DNA of 64,000 nt from NCBI RefSeq assembly GCF_030547425.1, contig NZ_JAUORH010000012.1, forward strand, positions 40,557-104,556. The letters run 5' to 3'. Every line of letters starts with the position of its first letter. Positions within the stretch are counted from its first letter, which is position 1. Both the position numbers and the translations under genes were made by a program. Origin of the DNA: Tenacibaculum sp. 1_MG-2023. Its GTDB lineage: Bacteria > Bacteroidota > Bacteroidia > Flavobacteriales > Flavobacteriaceae. The notes below the pieces were generated by a model that saw only the letters and a list, made by a program, of their open reading frames with translations, had not been told where the DNA came from and searched no databases. Below, one piece after another: positions 17,705 through 24,642 of the stretch.

Positions 17705-17860
17705 ATGAAAAAATCAATTTCAAACTTAGGTAAAGTTTTACATAAAGCGGAACAAATCCATATTAATGGAGGCAGAAAACAATGTGATAAAAACAGAGAC
17801 GGTGTATGTGAAGACCATGGAAGACACTGTGCAGAGTTTTATTGTAGTTTTATTCTATAA
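17705..17860 (+). CDS. Secreted Cys-rich peptide precursor 3
   Basis: A 51-aa precursor: leader MKKSISNLGKVLHKAEQ..INGG (23 aa) and a 28-residue core with 4 Cys spaced C-x7-C-x6-C-x4-C. The core includes DKNRDGVCED, which has the DxNxDGxxxE/D spacing of calcium-binding loops such as Excalibur or EF-hand types; this may be chance in so short a peptide. It lies about 100 bases after precursor 2. Confidence 0.82.
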   Translation: MKKSISNLGKVLHKAEQIHINGGRKQCDKNRDGVCEDHGRHCAEFYCSFIL

Positions 17861-17875
17861 CCAAAAAACTTAATC

Positions 17876-18115
17876 ATGAAAAAATCAATTTTAAGCTTAG
17901 GTAAATCTCTTAGTAAAAAAGAACAAAAGTTAATTAATGGGGGTGGGGCTGTCGGGTTTTGTGACATAAATGGTAACTGCCCTTCTGGTCAGTATTGTGA
18001 AGGAATATATTGTTACACTAATGATACTGGTGGAGGCGGAGGTGGAAATAACAACAACTGTACTCATCCTTGGGAATTTTGTCCTGATGGAAGTATCAGT
18101 TGTACAGGATGTTAA
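17876..18115 (+). CDS. Secreted Cys-rich peptide precursor 4
   Basis: A 79-aa precursor, the longest: leader MKKSILSLGKSLSKKEQ..INGG and a 56-residue core with 8 Cys. The core has two Cys clusters (GFCDINGNCPSGQYCEGIYC, then NCTHPWEFC...SCTGC) joined by a Gly6-Asn4 linker, so it may carry two small knots in one peptide. C-x5-C-x5-C-x4-C of the first half resembles precursor 2. It lies 15 bases after precursor 3. Confidence 0.85.
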   Translation: MKKSILSLGKSLSKKEQKLINGGGAVGFCDINGNCPSGQYCEGIYCYTNDTGGGGGGNNNNCTHPWEFCPDGSISCTGC

Positions 18116-18131
18116 ACTAAAAAACAAAAAC

Positions 18132-18326
18132 ATGAAAAAACAAATTTTAAATCTTGGAAAAACTTTAAATAAAATAGAACAGAAGCTAATTAATGGAGGA
18201 AAAGAAATTCCTGGTGGATGTAGAACAGATAAAGGATATTATTGGCATCCATTGGAAAGATGTTGTTGGACTGATCAATATAATTGCTGTTATGGAACAC
18301 CTGAATGTCCTGCTCCTTACCTATAA
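18132..18326 (+). CDS. Secreted Cys-rich peptide precursor 5
   Basis: A 64-aa precursor: leader MKKQILNLGKTLNKIEQ..INGG and a 41-residue core with 6 Cys, including two vicinal pairs (RCCW and NCCY), rich in aromatic residues. A longer alternative frame starting inside precursor 4 joins in frame here but has no leader upstream, so ATG 18132 is chosen. It lies 16 bases after precursor 4. Confidence 0.85.
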   Translation: MKKQILNLGKTLNKIEQKLINGGKEIPGGCRTDKGYYWHPLERCCWTDQYNCCYGTPECPAPYL

Positions 18327-18346
18327 ACCTCAAAACAAATAATCTT

Positions 18347-18505
18347 ATGAAAAAATCAATTTCAAACTTAGGAAAAACTTTAAATAAAGTAGAACAAACT
18401 ATAATTAACGGAGGCAATCCAGGACATTGTACAAAATTTGATTGTTACAATCCATATACAAAAAAATGGAGCTGTGTTCTTTCTGCTGAATATTGCCCAT
18501 ACTAA
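18347..18505 (+). CDS. Secreted Cys-rich peptide precursor 6
   Basis: A 52-aa precursor: leader MKKSISNLGKTLNKVEQ..INGG and a 29-residue core with 4 Cys (C-x4-C-x9-C-x6-C). Last of the first precursor group; it is followed by a terminator and then by the exporter gene. Confidence 0.84.
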   Translation: MKKSISNLGKTLNKVEQTIINGGNPGHCTKFDCYNPYTKKWSCVLSAEYCPY

Positions 18506-18530
18506 ATTCAATAAGAGTATAGTTTAAAAA

Positions 18531-18563
18531 AAGAGTAAAATTTTACGTATTTTACTCTTTTTA
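18531..18563 (+). terminator. Terminator between precursor group 1 and the exporter
   Basis: Ten-base stem AAGAGTAAAA / TTTTACTCTT with a short AT loop and a following T-run. It lies 26 bases after precursor 6 and 22 before the exporter start, so the exporter is probably expressed by read-through or from a weak promoter, keeping exporter below precursor in amount (inference). Confidence 0.75.
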
Positions 18564-18584
18564 ATCTTTTTTATATATAATTCA

Positions 18585-20771
18585 TTGAAAAAATTCCCAA
18601 ATTACAAACAAACTGAGGCCAAAGATTGTGGACCAACTTGCATAAAAATCATAGCTAAGCACTATGGTAAAACTATTAACACACAACAACTAAGAAGTCT
18701 TAGTGAAACCACTCGAGAAGGTAGTAGTCTACTCGGTTTAAGCGAAGCTGTAGAGTCCATAGGTTTTAAATCTTTAGGTATAAAATTAGCTTTCAGTAAA
18801 CTTAAAGAAGCTCCTTTTCCTTGTATTGTTCATTGGAACAAGAATCATTATGTAGTTCTTTATAAAATAAAAAAAGATACTGTTTATATTTCTGACCCTG
18901 CTCATGGACTCATTACTTTTACTAAAGAGGAGTTTATTCAACACTGGATTGGAAACAACGCTGATGAAAACACAGAAGAAGGTATTGCCTTATTAGTAGA
19001 ACCAACTCCTAAATTTTATCAAGAAGAGTTTGAAGAAGATGAAAAATTTGGCTTTTCATTCATTTTCAAATACTTATACAAGTACAAAAAGTTTATAGTT
19101 CAATTAATTATAGGACTTTTAGCAGGAAGTTTACTACAATTAATATTACCATTTTTGACTCAAAGTGTAGTTGATGTAGGTATTAAAAATCAAGATTTAA
19201 ACTTTGTATATCTAATTTTATTTGCTCAATTATTTTTATTCGTAGGAAAAGCTTCCCTAGAAATTATTCGAAGTTGGATTTTACTTCATCTAAGTACTCG
19301 TATCAATATATCTTTAATTTCTGACTTTTTCATCAAGTTAATGAAATTACCTATCTCCTATTTTGATGTGAGAATGACAGGCGATTTACTACAAAGAATT
19401 AACGACCATAAACGTATCGAACGAATATTAACCACATCGTCTTTAACTGTTTTATTCTCTTTTTTTAATCTGATTATTTTTAGTTTAGTATTAGGATATT
19501 ACAGTATACAAATATTTGGAGTCTTTGTATTAGGAAGTATTCTGTATTTTGGATGGGTATTGTTTTTCTTTAAAAAACGAAAGGAATTAGATTACAAACG
19601 TTTTTCGCAAGTAAGTCAAGAACAAAGTAAGGTTATTGAACTTATTAACGGAATGCAAGAAATTAAGCTCCACAATGCTGAAAGACGCATGCGCTGGAAT
19701 TGGGAATATGTACAAGCTCGTTTATTTAAAGTAGCTACCAAAAGTCTTGCTTTAGAACAAACACAAAGCGTAGGTTCAAATTTCATTAATGAACTTAAAA
19801 ACATGTTTATCACCATTCTATCTGCAAAGCTAGTTATTGATGGTCAAATCACTCTGGGGATGATGATGGCAATTAGCTATATAGTTGGTCAATTAAACGG
19901 GCCAATTACACAACTAATTAATTTTATGAGAGATATACAAGATGCACAAATCTCTATAGATAGGCTAGGTGAAATACATAACATGGAAGATGAAGAAAAA
20001 CCTGGTGATGAAAAAGTAACTACAATCCCAGATAACGCATCTATAAAACTAAATAATATTTCATTCAGATATACAGGTGGTTTAGAACCCGTTTTAAAAG
20101 ATTTATCCCTTGAAATTCCTGCAAATAAAACAACCGCAATTGTTGGAGTTAGTGGAAGTGGAAAAACCACATTAATGAAATTACTTCTTGGTTTTTATCA
20201 AGTTGACCAAGGGGATATTATGATTGACAACTTCAACTTAAAGAATGTTTCACAAAAAGAGTGGCGAAGAAACTGTGGAGTTGTGATGCAAGAAGGGTAT
20301 ATTTTTAATGATTCTATAGCTAAAAACATAGCTGTAGGAGAAGATTATGTTGATAAAGAAAAATTAGCTCATGCAATCGATGTTGCAAATATTGGAGACT
20401 ATATTGAAGGCTTACCATTAGGCTATAATACGAAAATTGGTAGTGAAGGAAACGGGTTAAGTACAGGTCAAAAACAACGATTATTAATCGCCAGGTCTGT
20501 TTACAAAAATCCGAAGTTCTTATTCTTTGACGAAGCTACTAGTGCTTTAGATGCCAATAATGAAAAGGTTATCATGGGAAAACTTAATGAGTTTTTTGCC
20601 GACAAAACAGCTGTGGTAATAGCACACCGATTAAGTACTGTAAAAAATGCACATCAAATAGTTGTACTTGAAAAAGGAAAAATTATTGAAAAAGGAAGTC
20701 ATGAAGAACTAATCAACCTAAAAGGAAGTTATTATCATCTAGTTAAAAACCAACTAGATTTAGGTAAATAA
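18585..20771 (+). CDS. Peptidase-containing ABC exporter (PCAT)
   Basis: Inner-membrane ABC exporter (728 aa) with an N-terminal C39 cysteine peptidase that removes double-glycine leaders during export. The peptidase has the catalytic DCGPTC (Cys15), His in VHWNKNHYVVLY and Asp in ISDPAHG. Six membrane spans follow at about 165-440. The ATPase has Walker A GVSGSGKT (about 521), signature LSTGQKQR (about 626), Walker B FLFFDEATSALD and the H-loop IAHRLST. It starts with TTG directly at the peptidase, leaving no room for an earlier start. It should handle all fifteen precursors here. Confidence 0.95.
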   Translation: MKKFPNYKQTEAKDCGPTCIKIIAKHYGKTINTQQLRSLSETTREGSSLLGLSEAVESIGFKSLGIKLAFSKLKEAPFPCIVHWNKNHYVVLYKIKKDTVYISDPAHGLITFTKEEFIQHWIGNNADENTEEGIALLVEPTPKFYQEEFEEDEKFGFSFIFKYLYKYKKFIVQLIIGLLAGSLLQLILPFLTQSVVDVGIKNQDLNFVYLILFAQLFLFVGKASLEIIRSWILLHLSTRINISLISDFFIKLMKLPISYFDVRMTGDLLQRINDHKRIERILTTSSLTVLFSFFNLIIFSLVLGYYSIQIFGVFVLGSILYFGWVLFFFKKRKELDYKRFSQVSQEQSKVIELINGMQEIKLHNAERRMRWNWEYVQARLFKVATKSLALEQTQSVGSNFINELKNMFITILSAKLVIDGQITLGMMMAISYIVGQLNGPITQLINFMRDIQDAQISIDRLGEIHNMEDEEKPGDEKVTTIPDNASIKLNNISFRYTGGLEPVLKDLSLEIPANKTTAIVGVSGSGKTTLMKLLLGFYQVDQGDIMIDNFNLKNVSQKEWRRNCGVVMQEGYIFNDSIAKNIAVGEDYVDKEKLAHAIDVANIGDYIEGLPLGYNTKIGSEGNGLSTGQKQRLLIARSVYKNPKFLFFDEATSALDANNEKVIMGKLNEFFADKTAVVIAHRLSTVKNAHQIVVLEKGKIIEKGSHEELINLKGSYYHLVKNQLDLGK

Positions 20772-20778
20772 AATATTC

Positions 20779-20830
20779 ACTCGCGAAGAATAGACACAAA
20801 CCTTGAGTGTCTTTAAACGGTTCAAGGATT
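20779..20830 (+). repeat. Peptide-leader RNA element, copy 2
   Basis: ACTCGCGAAGAATAGACAC followed by the stem GACAC (20793-20797) with GTGTC (20807-20811). Loop bases CCTTGA (20801-20806) are complementary to TCAAGG (20822-20827). It begins a few bases after the exporter stop and ends 24 bases before precursor 7. Confidence 0.75.
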
Positions 20831-20854
20831 TTATCAAACTTAAATTATTTTAAA

Positions 20855-21070
20855 ATGAAAAAATCAATTTTAAACCTAGGAAAAGCTTTAAACAAAGCTG
20901 ATCAAAAATTAATTAAAGGAGGTCGAATCTCAGCACACGGAGGTTATCAGTGTTGTAATGCTTGGGGGTGTGGCGCTTGTGTAACTGGTTCTAGTGAAGA
21001 CTGTAGTGGTTATGGTGAAGATGTCTATGGAAGACATTGTACAGTTAATGAAGAAATAAAAATAGCCTAA
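20855..21070 (+). CDS. Secreted Cys-rich peptide precursor 7
   Basis: A 71-aa precursor: leader MKKSILNLGKALNKADQ..IKGG and a 48-residue Gly-rich core with 6 Cys (CC-x4-C-x2-C-x7-C-x11-C). The in-frame GTG upstream is rejected because it lies in the leader element and the sibling starts agree on MKK. It lies 2 bases before precursor 8. Confidence 0.85.
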   Translation: MKKSILNLGKALNKADQKLIKGGRISAHGGYQCCNAWGCGACVTGSSEDCSGYGEDVYGRHCTVNEEIKIA

Positions 21071-21072
21071 TT

Positions 21073-21294
21073 ATGAAAAAATCAATCTTAAACTTAGGTA
21101 AAACCCTAAACAAAATACAACTAAAACAAATTAACGGAAGTAACGAACCTTGCCCCTCGACAAGTTGTTATTTTGGTCCTCCTGATCCTTTGATGGGTGA
21201 CGCTATTCATTGTGGTTCTTGTCAAGATTACAACAGTCTCCCGCAAGAATGTAAAGGTAGAGTTTTAGTAAGTTACGAATGCTTTCCTAGATAG
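21073..21294 (+). CDS. Secreted Cys-rich peptide precursor 8 (leader ends Gly-Ser)
   Basis: A 73-aa precursor: leader MKKSILNLGKTLNKIQL..INGS and a 50-residue core with 6 Cys. The usual Gly-Gly is Gly-Ser here, which C39 peptidases can accept. The core is a paralogue of precursor 14: both share CGSC/CGTC followed by LPQE and VLV before the last Cys, but one Cys has moved by three positions. Confidence 0.85.
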   Translation: MKKSILNLGKTLNKIQLKQINGSNEPCPSTSCYFGPPDPLMGDAIHCGSCQDYNSLPQECKGRVLVSYECFPR

Positions 21295-21323
21295 AAAGTT
21301 CTAAAACTAACATCATAAAAATC

Positions 21324-21375
21324 TCTCGCAAAGAATAGACATAAACCTTGAGTGTCTTTAAACTGTTCAAGGATT
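21324..21375 (+). repeat. Peptide-leader RNA element, copy 3
   Basis: CTCTCGCAAAGAATAGACAT, then GACAT pairing with GTGTC with a terminal G-U in place of the usual A-U or C-G closing pair, and CCTTGA with TCAAGG. The changed base keeps the stem. It precedes precursor 9. Confidence 0.72.
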
Positions 21376-21400
21376 TTATCAAATTTTAAATATTTTAATT

Positions 21401-21550
21401 ATGAAAAAATCAATTTTAAACTTGGGAAAAGTTTTAAATAGAGATGAACAACAATTGATTAACGGAAAAGAAATGCAACCTGATCCTTGTGATGATGGAT
21501 GTATAATTAATGGAATTTGCGTTTCAAAAGGTTTTTTTGGATGCAGATAA
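21401..21550 (+). CDS. Secreted Cys-rich peptide precursor 9 (leader ends Gly-Lys)
   Basis: A 49-aa precursor: leader MKKSILNLGKVLNRDEQ..INGK and a core of about 26 residues with 4 Cys (C-x3-C-x5-C-x7-C). The second glycine of the cleavage motif is Lys, so processing may be poor or may shift; the peptide could be on its way to loss, or be cut after the Lys. It is alone behind its own leader element. Confidence 0.8.
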   Translation: MKKSILNLGKVLNRDEQQLINGKEMQPDPCDDGCIINGICVSKGFFGCR

Positions 21551-21570
21551 ATCATTGAATAACAAAAAAA

Positions 21571-21614
21571 GTAGACATATACCTTGAGTATTTAAAGATG
21601 TTCAAGGTATATTA
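21571..21614 (+). repeat. Peptide-leader RNA element, copy 4 (divergent)
   Basis: The upstream TCGCGA part is missing and the first stem is weak, but the second helix is extended to 11 perfect pairs: ATATACCTTGA (21577-21587) with TCAAGGTATAT (21602-21612). It precedes precursor 10. Confidence 0.65.
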
Positions 21615-21634
21615 AATTTTTAATTTTTTAAATT

Positions 21635-21841
21635 ATGAAAAAATTAATTTTAAACTTGGGAGAAACTTTAAACAAACCTGAACAACAATTAATTAAAGGA
21701 GGAAAAGTAATTGGATTCTCCTGCTCAAGCATTTTTTTTTGTGCCTTAGATTGCCAAGAAGGTGATGCTTGTGCTGTACCGAATGGCATGGGTGGAGTTA
21801 ATAGAGGTATTATAAAAAACGGACAATGTTGTCCTTCTTAA
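21635..21841 (+). CDS. Secreted Cys-rich peptide precursor 10
   Basis: A 68-aa precursor: leader MKKLILNLGETLNKPEQ..IKGG and a 45-residue core with 6 Cys ending in CCPS. The leader has Glu in place of the usual Lys after LNLG. It lies 19 bases before precursor 11 in the same group. Confidence 0.84.
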   Translation: MKKLILNLGETLNKPEQQLIKGGKVIGFSCSSIFFCALDCQEGDACAVPNGMGGVNRGIIKNGQCCPS

Positions 21842-21860
21842 CTTTTTAAAATCAATAATT

Positions 21861-22091
21861 ATGAAAAATTCAATTTTAAACTTAGGAAAAGCTTTGAATA
21901 AAGCTAAACAAAAAAATATTAATGGTGGTTTTGGTGGTACAACGATGGGAGACTGTTTAGTTCCAGACCCTAACAATAATAACGAACCTTTACTTGTAGG
22001 TCACGCCCCTTGCGACGGGGTAAGTATGTGCCCTGCTCAACCTGACTATGGGTTTAATTCCCCTTACCCCCCTATGTGCTTCGCTTTTTAA
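21861..22091 (+). CDS. Secreted Cys-rich peptide precursor 11
   Basis: A 76-aa precursor: leader MKNSILNLGKALNKAKQ..INGG and a 53-residue Pro/Asn/Gly-rich core with 4 Cys (GDC, APC, SMC, PMC). It is followed 63 bases later by the HlyD-type adaptor gene, with a short GGGAG/CTCCC hairpin between them, and could share its transcript. Confidence 0.84.
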   Translation: MKNSILNLGKALNKAKQKNINGGFGGTTMGDCLVPDPNNNNEPLLVGHAPCDGVSMCPAQPDYGFNSPYPPMCFAF

Positions 22092-22154
22092 AACCATAAT
22101 TATTCACAAAACATAAAGGGAGGGACTAACTCTCCCTTTATTACAAACTAAAAG

Positions 22155-23444
22155 ATGCCAAACAATACTCAAGATATAGAAGTTAGAAGTGAAGAAGTTC
22201 AAGAAATTTTAACTCATGTACCTAACTGGATGATTCGTTGGGGTAACACCTTGCTTCTTGGACTTATCATAATGTTATTATTTATTTCATGGTTTGTGAA
22301 ATATCCTGACGTTATTTCCACCGAAGTAATGGTTACTACCTCTACTCCACCTGAAAAAATTTATGCAAAATCAACAGGTCAATTTGAAACTTTTTTAACA
22401 AGTGAAGGAAAAGGAGTATCTGAAGGTGATGTTTTGGCTGTAATTGAAAACAGTGCTTCATACAAAGATGTCTTATTACTAAAGAGTATTGTAGATACTA
22501 TTGAAATGAATCAACAAAAGTTCTTTTTTCCTATTGATAAAGTTCCTCCGTTAATTTTAGGTGATATAACCTCAAGCTACTCGCAATTTGAAAACGACTA
22601 TTCTGAATATGTTTTAAACGAAAAATTAACTCCGTTTAAATCTGAAAACTTTGCAAACCAAATGTCTGTTATAGAAGCAAGAGGTAGACTACAGATTTTA
22701 CTATCACAAAAAGAGCTAAACTTAAAAGAGTTAGAGTTTAAAGAAAAGGATTTGGAACGTAGTCGAAAAATGTTTGGTCAAGGAGTTATTTCTGCCAAAG
22801 AAAAAGACCAAAAAGAAATAGAGTATTTACAAGCGAAACGATCATATAAAACTCTTGAATCATCTATCTCACAAATAAGAGAGCTGATTAATAATTCTGC
22901 CAAAAATTTAGAAGGAACTTCTATTAAGAAGACACAACAAGATACCCGATTAAAAAAGAAAGCCATTCAATCTTTCTTATACTTAAAAAAAGCCATTAAA
23001 GATTGGGAAAAACAATATGCTTTAACCTCTTCAATAGATGGTAAAGTATCCTTCTTATCTTTTTGGAATAAAAATCAAACTGTTAATACGGGTGATTTAA
23101 TATTCACCATTATTCCTAACAAAGGAAACTCTTTTATTGGTAAAATTAAAGCTCCGGCTGCTAACTCTGGAAAAATAAAAAAGGGTCAAAAAGTTCAAAT
23201 TAAGCTTTTAAATTATCCATCCGATGAATTTGGCGAATTAAACGGAGCTGTAAAATCTATCTCACTAATTCCAAATGAAGAAGGAAATTATTTAGTTGAT
23301 GTCGAATTACCTCAAAACTTAAAAACCACCTATGATAAAACAATTCCTTTCAGACAAGAAATGAAAGGTGCTGCGGATATAGTAACTGAGGACTTACGAT
23401 TGATAGAGCGTTTTTTCTATCAACTTAAAAATATTATTAAATAA
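22155..23444 (+). CDS. HlyD-family membrane fusion protein of the peptide exporter
   Basis: Periplasmic adaptor (429 aa) joining the PCAT to an outer-membrane channel. It has one membrane anchor at about residues 30-50 (LLLGLIIMLLFISWF), a lipoyl/barrel-sandwich half (ISTEVMVTTSTPPEKIYAKSTG ... VSEGDVLAVIEN), a long coiled-coil hairpin at about 165-290 and the second half with GKVSFLSFWNKNQTVNTGD. No TolC-type gene is in the window, so the channel must be encoded elsewhere. It lies inside the precursor cluster. Confidence 0.9.
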   Translation: MPNNTQDIEVRSEEVQEILTHVPNWMIRWGNTLLLGLIIMLLFISWFVKYPDVISTEVMVTTSTPPEKIYAKSTGQFETFLTSEGKGVSEGDVLAVIENSASYKDVLLLKSIVDTIEMNQQKFFFPIDKVPPLILGDITSSYSQFENDYSEYVLNEKLTPFKSENFANQMSVIEARGRLQILLSQKELNLKELEFKEKDLERSRKMFGQGVISAKEKDQKEIEYLQAKRSYKTLESSISQIRELINNSAKNLEGTSIKKTQQDTRLKKKAIQSFLYLKKAIKDWEKQYALTSSIDGKVSFLSFWNKNQTVNTGDLIFTIIPNKGNSFIGKIKAPAANSGKIKKGQKVQIKLLNYPSDEFGELNGAVKSISLIPNEEGNYLVDVELPQNLKTTYDKTIPFRQEMKGAADIVTEDLRLIERFFYQLKNIIK

Positions 23445-23449
23445 AAAAT

Positions 23450-23488
23450 TAGACACAAACCTTGAGTGTCTTTAAATGTTCAAGGAAT
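23450..23488 (+). repeat. Peptide-leader RNA element, copy 5
   Basis: GACACAAACCTTGAGTGTC with the 5 bp stem, then TTTAAATG and TTCAAGG for the second helix. The upstream TCGCGA part is absent; the element begins 5 bases after the HlyD-type stop codon. It precedes precursor 12. Confidence 0.72.
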
Positions 23489-23513
23489 TATTAACCCTCG
23501 AAATTTTTCTATT

Positions 23514-23705
23514 ATGAAAAAACAGATTTTAAACCTCGGAAAATCCTTAAAAAAGTCAGAACAAATACTGATTAATGGAGGTACTGGTTGTGTAATTTAC
23601 ACACCTGTAGAGTGTTCTGCTTGCGGTGGTTTCTCTTTACCTAACGGATGCTGTTTAGGTTCTTATGAAACACATGCTTGTTTAGGAGAAGATGTTCCTC
23701 AATAA
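23514..23705 (+). CDS. Secreted Cys-rich peptide precursor 12
   Basis: A 63-aa precursor: leader MKKQILNLGKSLKKSEQ..INGG and a 40-residue core with 6 Cys (C-x7-C-x2-C-x8-CC-x8-C). It is alone behind its own leader element; an inverted repeat follows about 35 bases later. Confidence 0.85.
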   Translation: MKKQILNLGKSLKKSEQILINGGTGCVIYTPVECSACGGFSLPNGCCLGSYETHACLGEDVPQ

Positions 23706-23739
23706 GAGAGTTCATTTACTATTATTTTAGTTAAATCAT

Positions 23740-23785
23740 TCCTAGGTTTAGACCTATTTATTTTTAATTAGTTTTAAACCTAGGA
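23740..23785 (+). terminator. Inverted repeat after precursor 12, possible terminator
   Basis: Perfect 11-bp arms TCCTAGGTTTA and TAAACCTAGGA with a 24-base AT-rich loop. No T-run follows, so termination is only possible, not clear. Confidence 0.45.
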
Positions 23786-23863
23786 TAAATTTAGACTAAG
23801 TATAGCACCTATTTAATAATAGATCATAAATTTATTCTAATAAAACATCACCCAATAATATTT

Positions 23864-23917
23864 ACTCGCGAGGAATAGACACAAAACCTTGAGTGTCTTT
23901 AAATAATTCAAGGATTA
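23864..23917 (+). repeat. Peptide-leader RNA element, copy 6
   Basis: ACTCGCGAGGAATAGACAC, stem GACAC/GTGTC with one extra A in the loop, and CCTTGA with TTCAAGG. It precedes precursor 13 by about 24 bases. Confidence 0.75.
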
Positions 23918-23940
23918 TTAAATATTAAATATTTTTAATC

Positions 23941-24120
23941 ATGAAAAAATCAATCTTAACCTTAGGTACAGCTTTAAGCAAAGCTAATCAAAAACAAATT
24001 AATGGTGGAGTAGCACAAGGTTGCTATCAAGACGGCAGAAAATGCTGCCAAACTGGTCCAGGAGGGCACACTTTCTGTGATGCTGGTAGATGTGATAGAT
24101 TTGGGTGCATCTGGTACTAA
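23941..24120 (+). CDS. Secreted Cys-rich peptide precursor 13
   Basis: A 59-aa precursor: leader MKKSILTLGTALSKANQ..INGG and a 36-residue core with 6 Cys (C-x6-CC-x9-C-x4-C-x4-C) rich in Gly and Arg. LNLGK is changed to LTLGT. It lies 35 bases before precursor 14. Confidence 0.84.
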   Translation: MKKSILTLGTALSKANQKQINGGVAQGCYQDGRKCCQTGPGGHTFCDAGRCDRFGCIWY

Positions 24121-24155
24121 GCCTAAAATAAATAATAATCTTAAAATTTAAAAAC

Positions 24156-24377
24156 ATGAAAAAATCAATCTTAAACTTAGGTAAAGCCTTAAATAAAGCT
24201 AATCAAAAACAAATTAATGGAGGAAGAAGCTCTAGCTGTAACACATATTCTGGGCCACCATGTTATGGTATAAACAATGGGGTTTGTGGCACTTGTTCTC
24301 AGTATCAAGCACTACCTCAAGAACATAAAAGTTGTGTTCTTGTTCACGCTGACTGTGAAGAAAATAACCCTTCTTAA
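24156..24377 (+). CDS. Secreted Cys-rich peptide precursor 14
   Basis: A 73-aa precursor: leader MKKSILNLGKALNKANQ..INGG and a 50-residue core with 6 Cys. It is a paralogue of precursor 8 (shared CGTC/CGSC, LPQE and VLV). A decayed precursor follows within 20 bases. Confidence 0.85.
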   Translation: MKKSILNLGKALNKANQKQINGGRSSSCNTYSGPPCYGINNGVCGTCSQYQALPQEHKSCVLVHADCEENNPS

Positions 24378-24394
24378 CTATAAAACATTTTTAT

Positions 24395-24460
24395 ATAAAA
24401 AAGCATATTTTAAATTTAGGCATAACTACTATAAACAAAGTAAATTAATGGAGATTTCAG
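24395..24460 (+). pseudogene. Decayed precursor leader
   Basis: The sequence reads xKKHILNLGITTINKVN then a stop, followed in another frame by the remains of the INGG codons (ATTAATGGAG). The start ATG has become ATA at 24395 and several codons before the Gly-Gly site are deleted. No Cys-rich core follows. It is a dead member of the same family. Confidence 0.75.
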
Positions 24461-24565
24461 TAAAGAAGGAACTTAATTCGATTATGTTCTTTGTTATATA
24501 AAAAGCACATATAAATGGTTATGTTTAACTGGATAGCAATGCTAAAAGAGAAACAAATTAAAATC

Positions 24566-24620
24566 TTTCGCGAAGAATAGACACAAAACCTTGAGTGTCT
24601 TTAAATAGTTCAAGGATTAT
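24566..24620 (+). repeat. Peptide-leader RNA element, copy 7
   Basis: CTTTCGCGAAGAATAGACAC with stem GACAC/GTGTC and CCTTGA/TTCAAGG, nearly identical to copy 6. It precedes precursor 15. Confidence 0.75.
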
Positions 24621-24642
24621 TAAATATTTAAATTTTTTAATC

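Noticed and set aside
17970..18326. A 118-residue frame spanning precursors 4 and 5
   Set aside because: Its first half is an out-of-frame reading of precursor 4; the true leader starts at 18132.
24277..24501. A 74-residue frame after precursor 14
   Set aside because: It overlaps precursor 14 out of frame and runs through the decayed leader; no family features.
17141..24620. CRISPR array from the seven repeats
   Set aside because: Spacing is hundreds to thousands of bases, each repeat precedes a gene, and no cas gene is present.
17141..24620. Leader elements as plain terminators
   Set aside because: They precede genes, have only a 5-bp first stem, and lack a T-run; proper terminators are found separately at 17101, 18531 and 24836.
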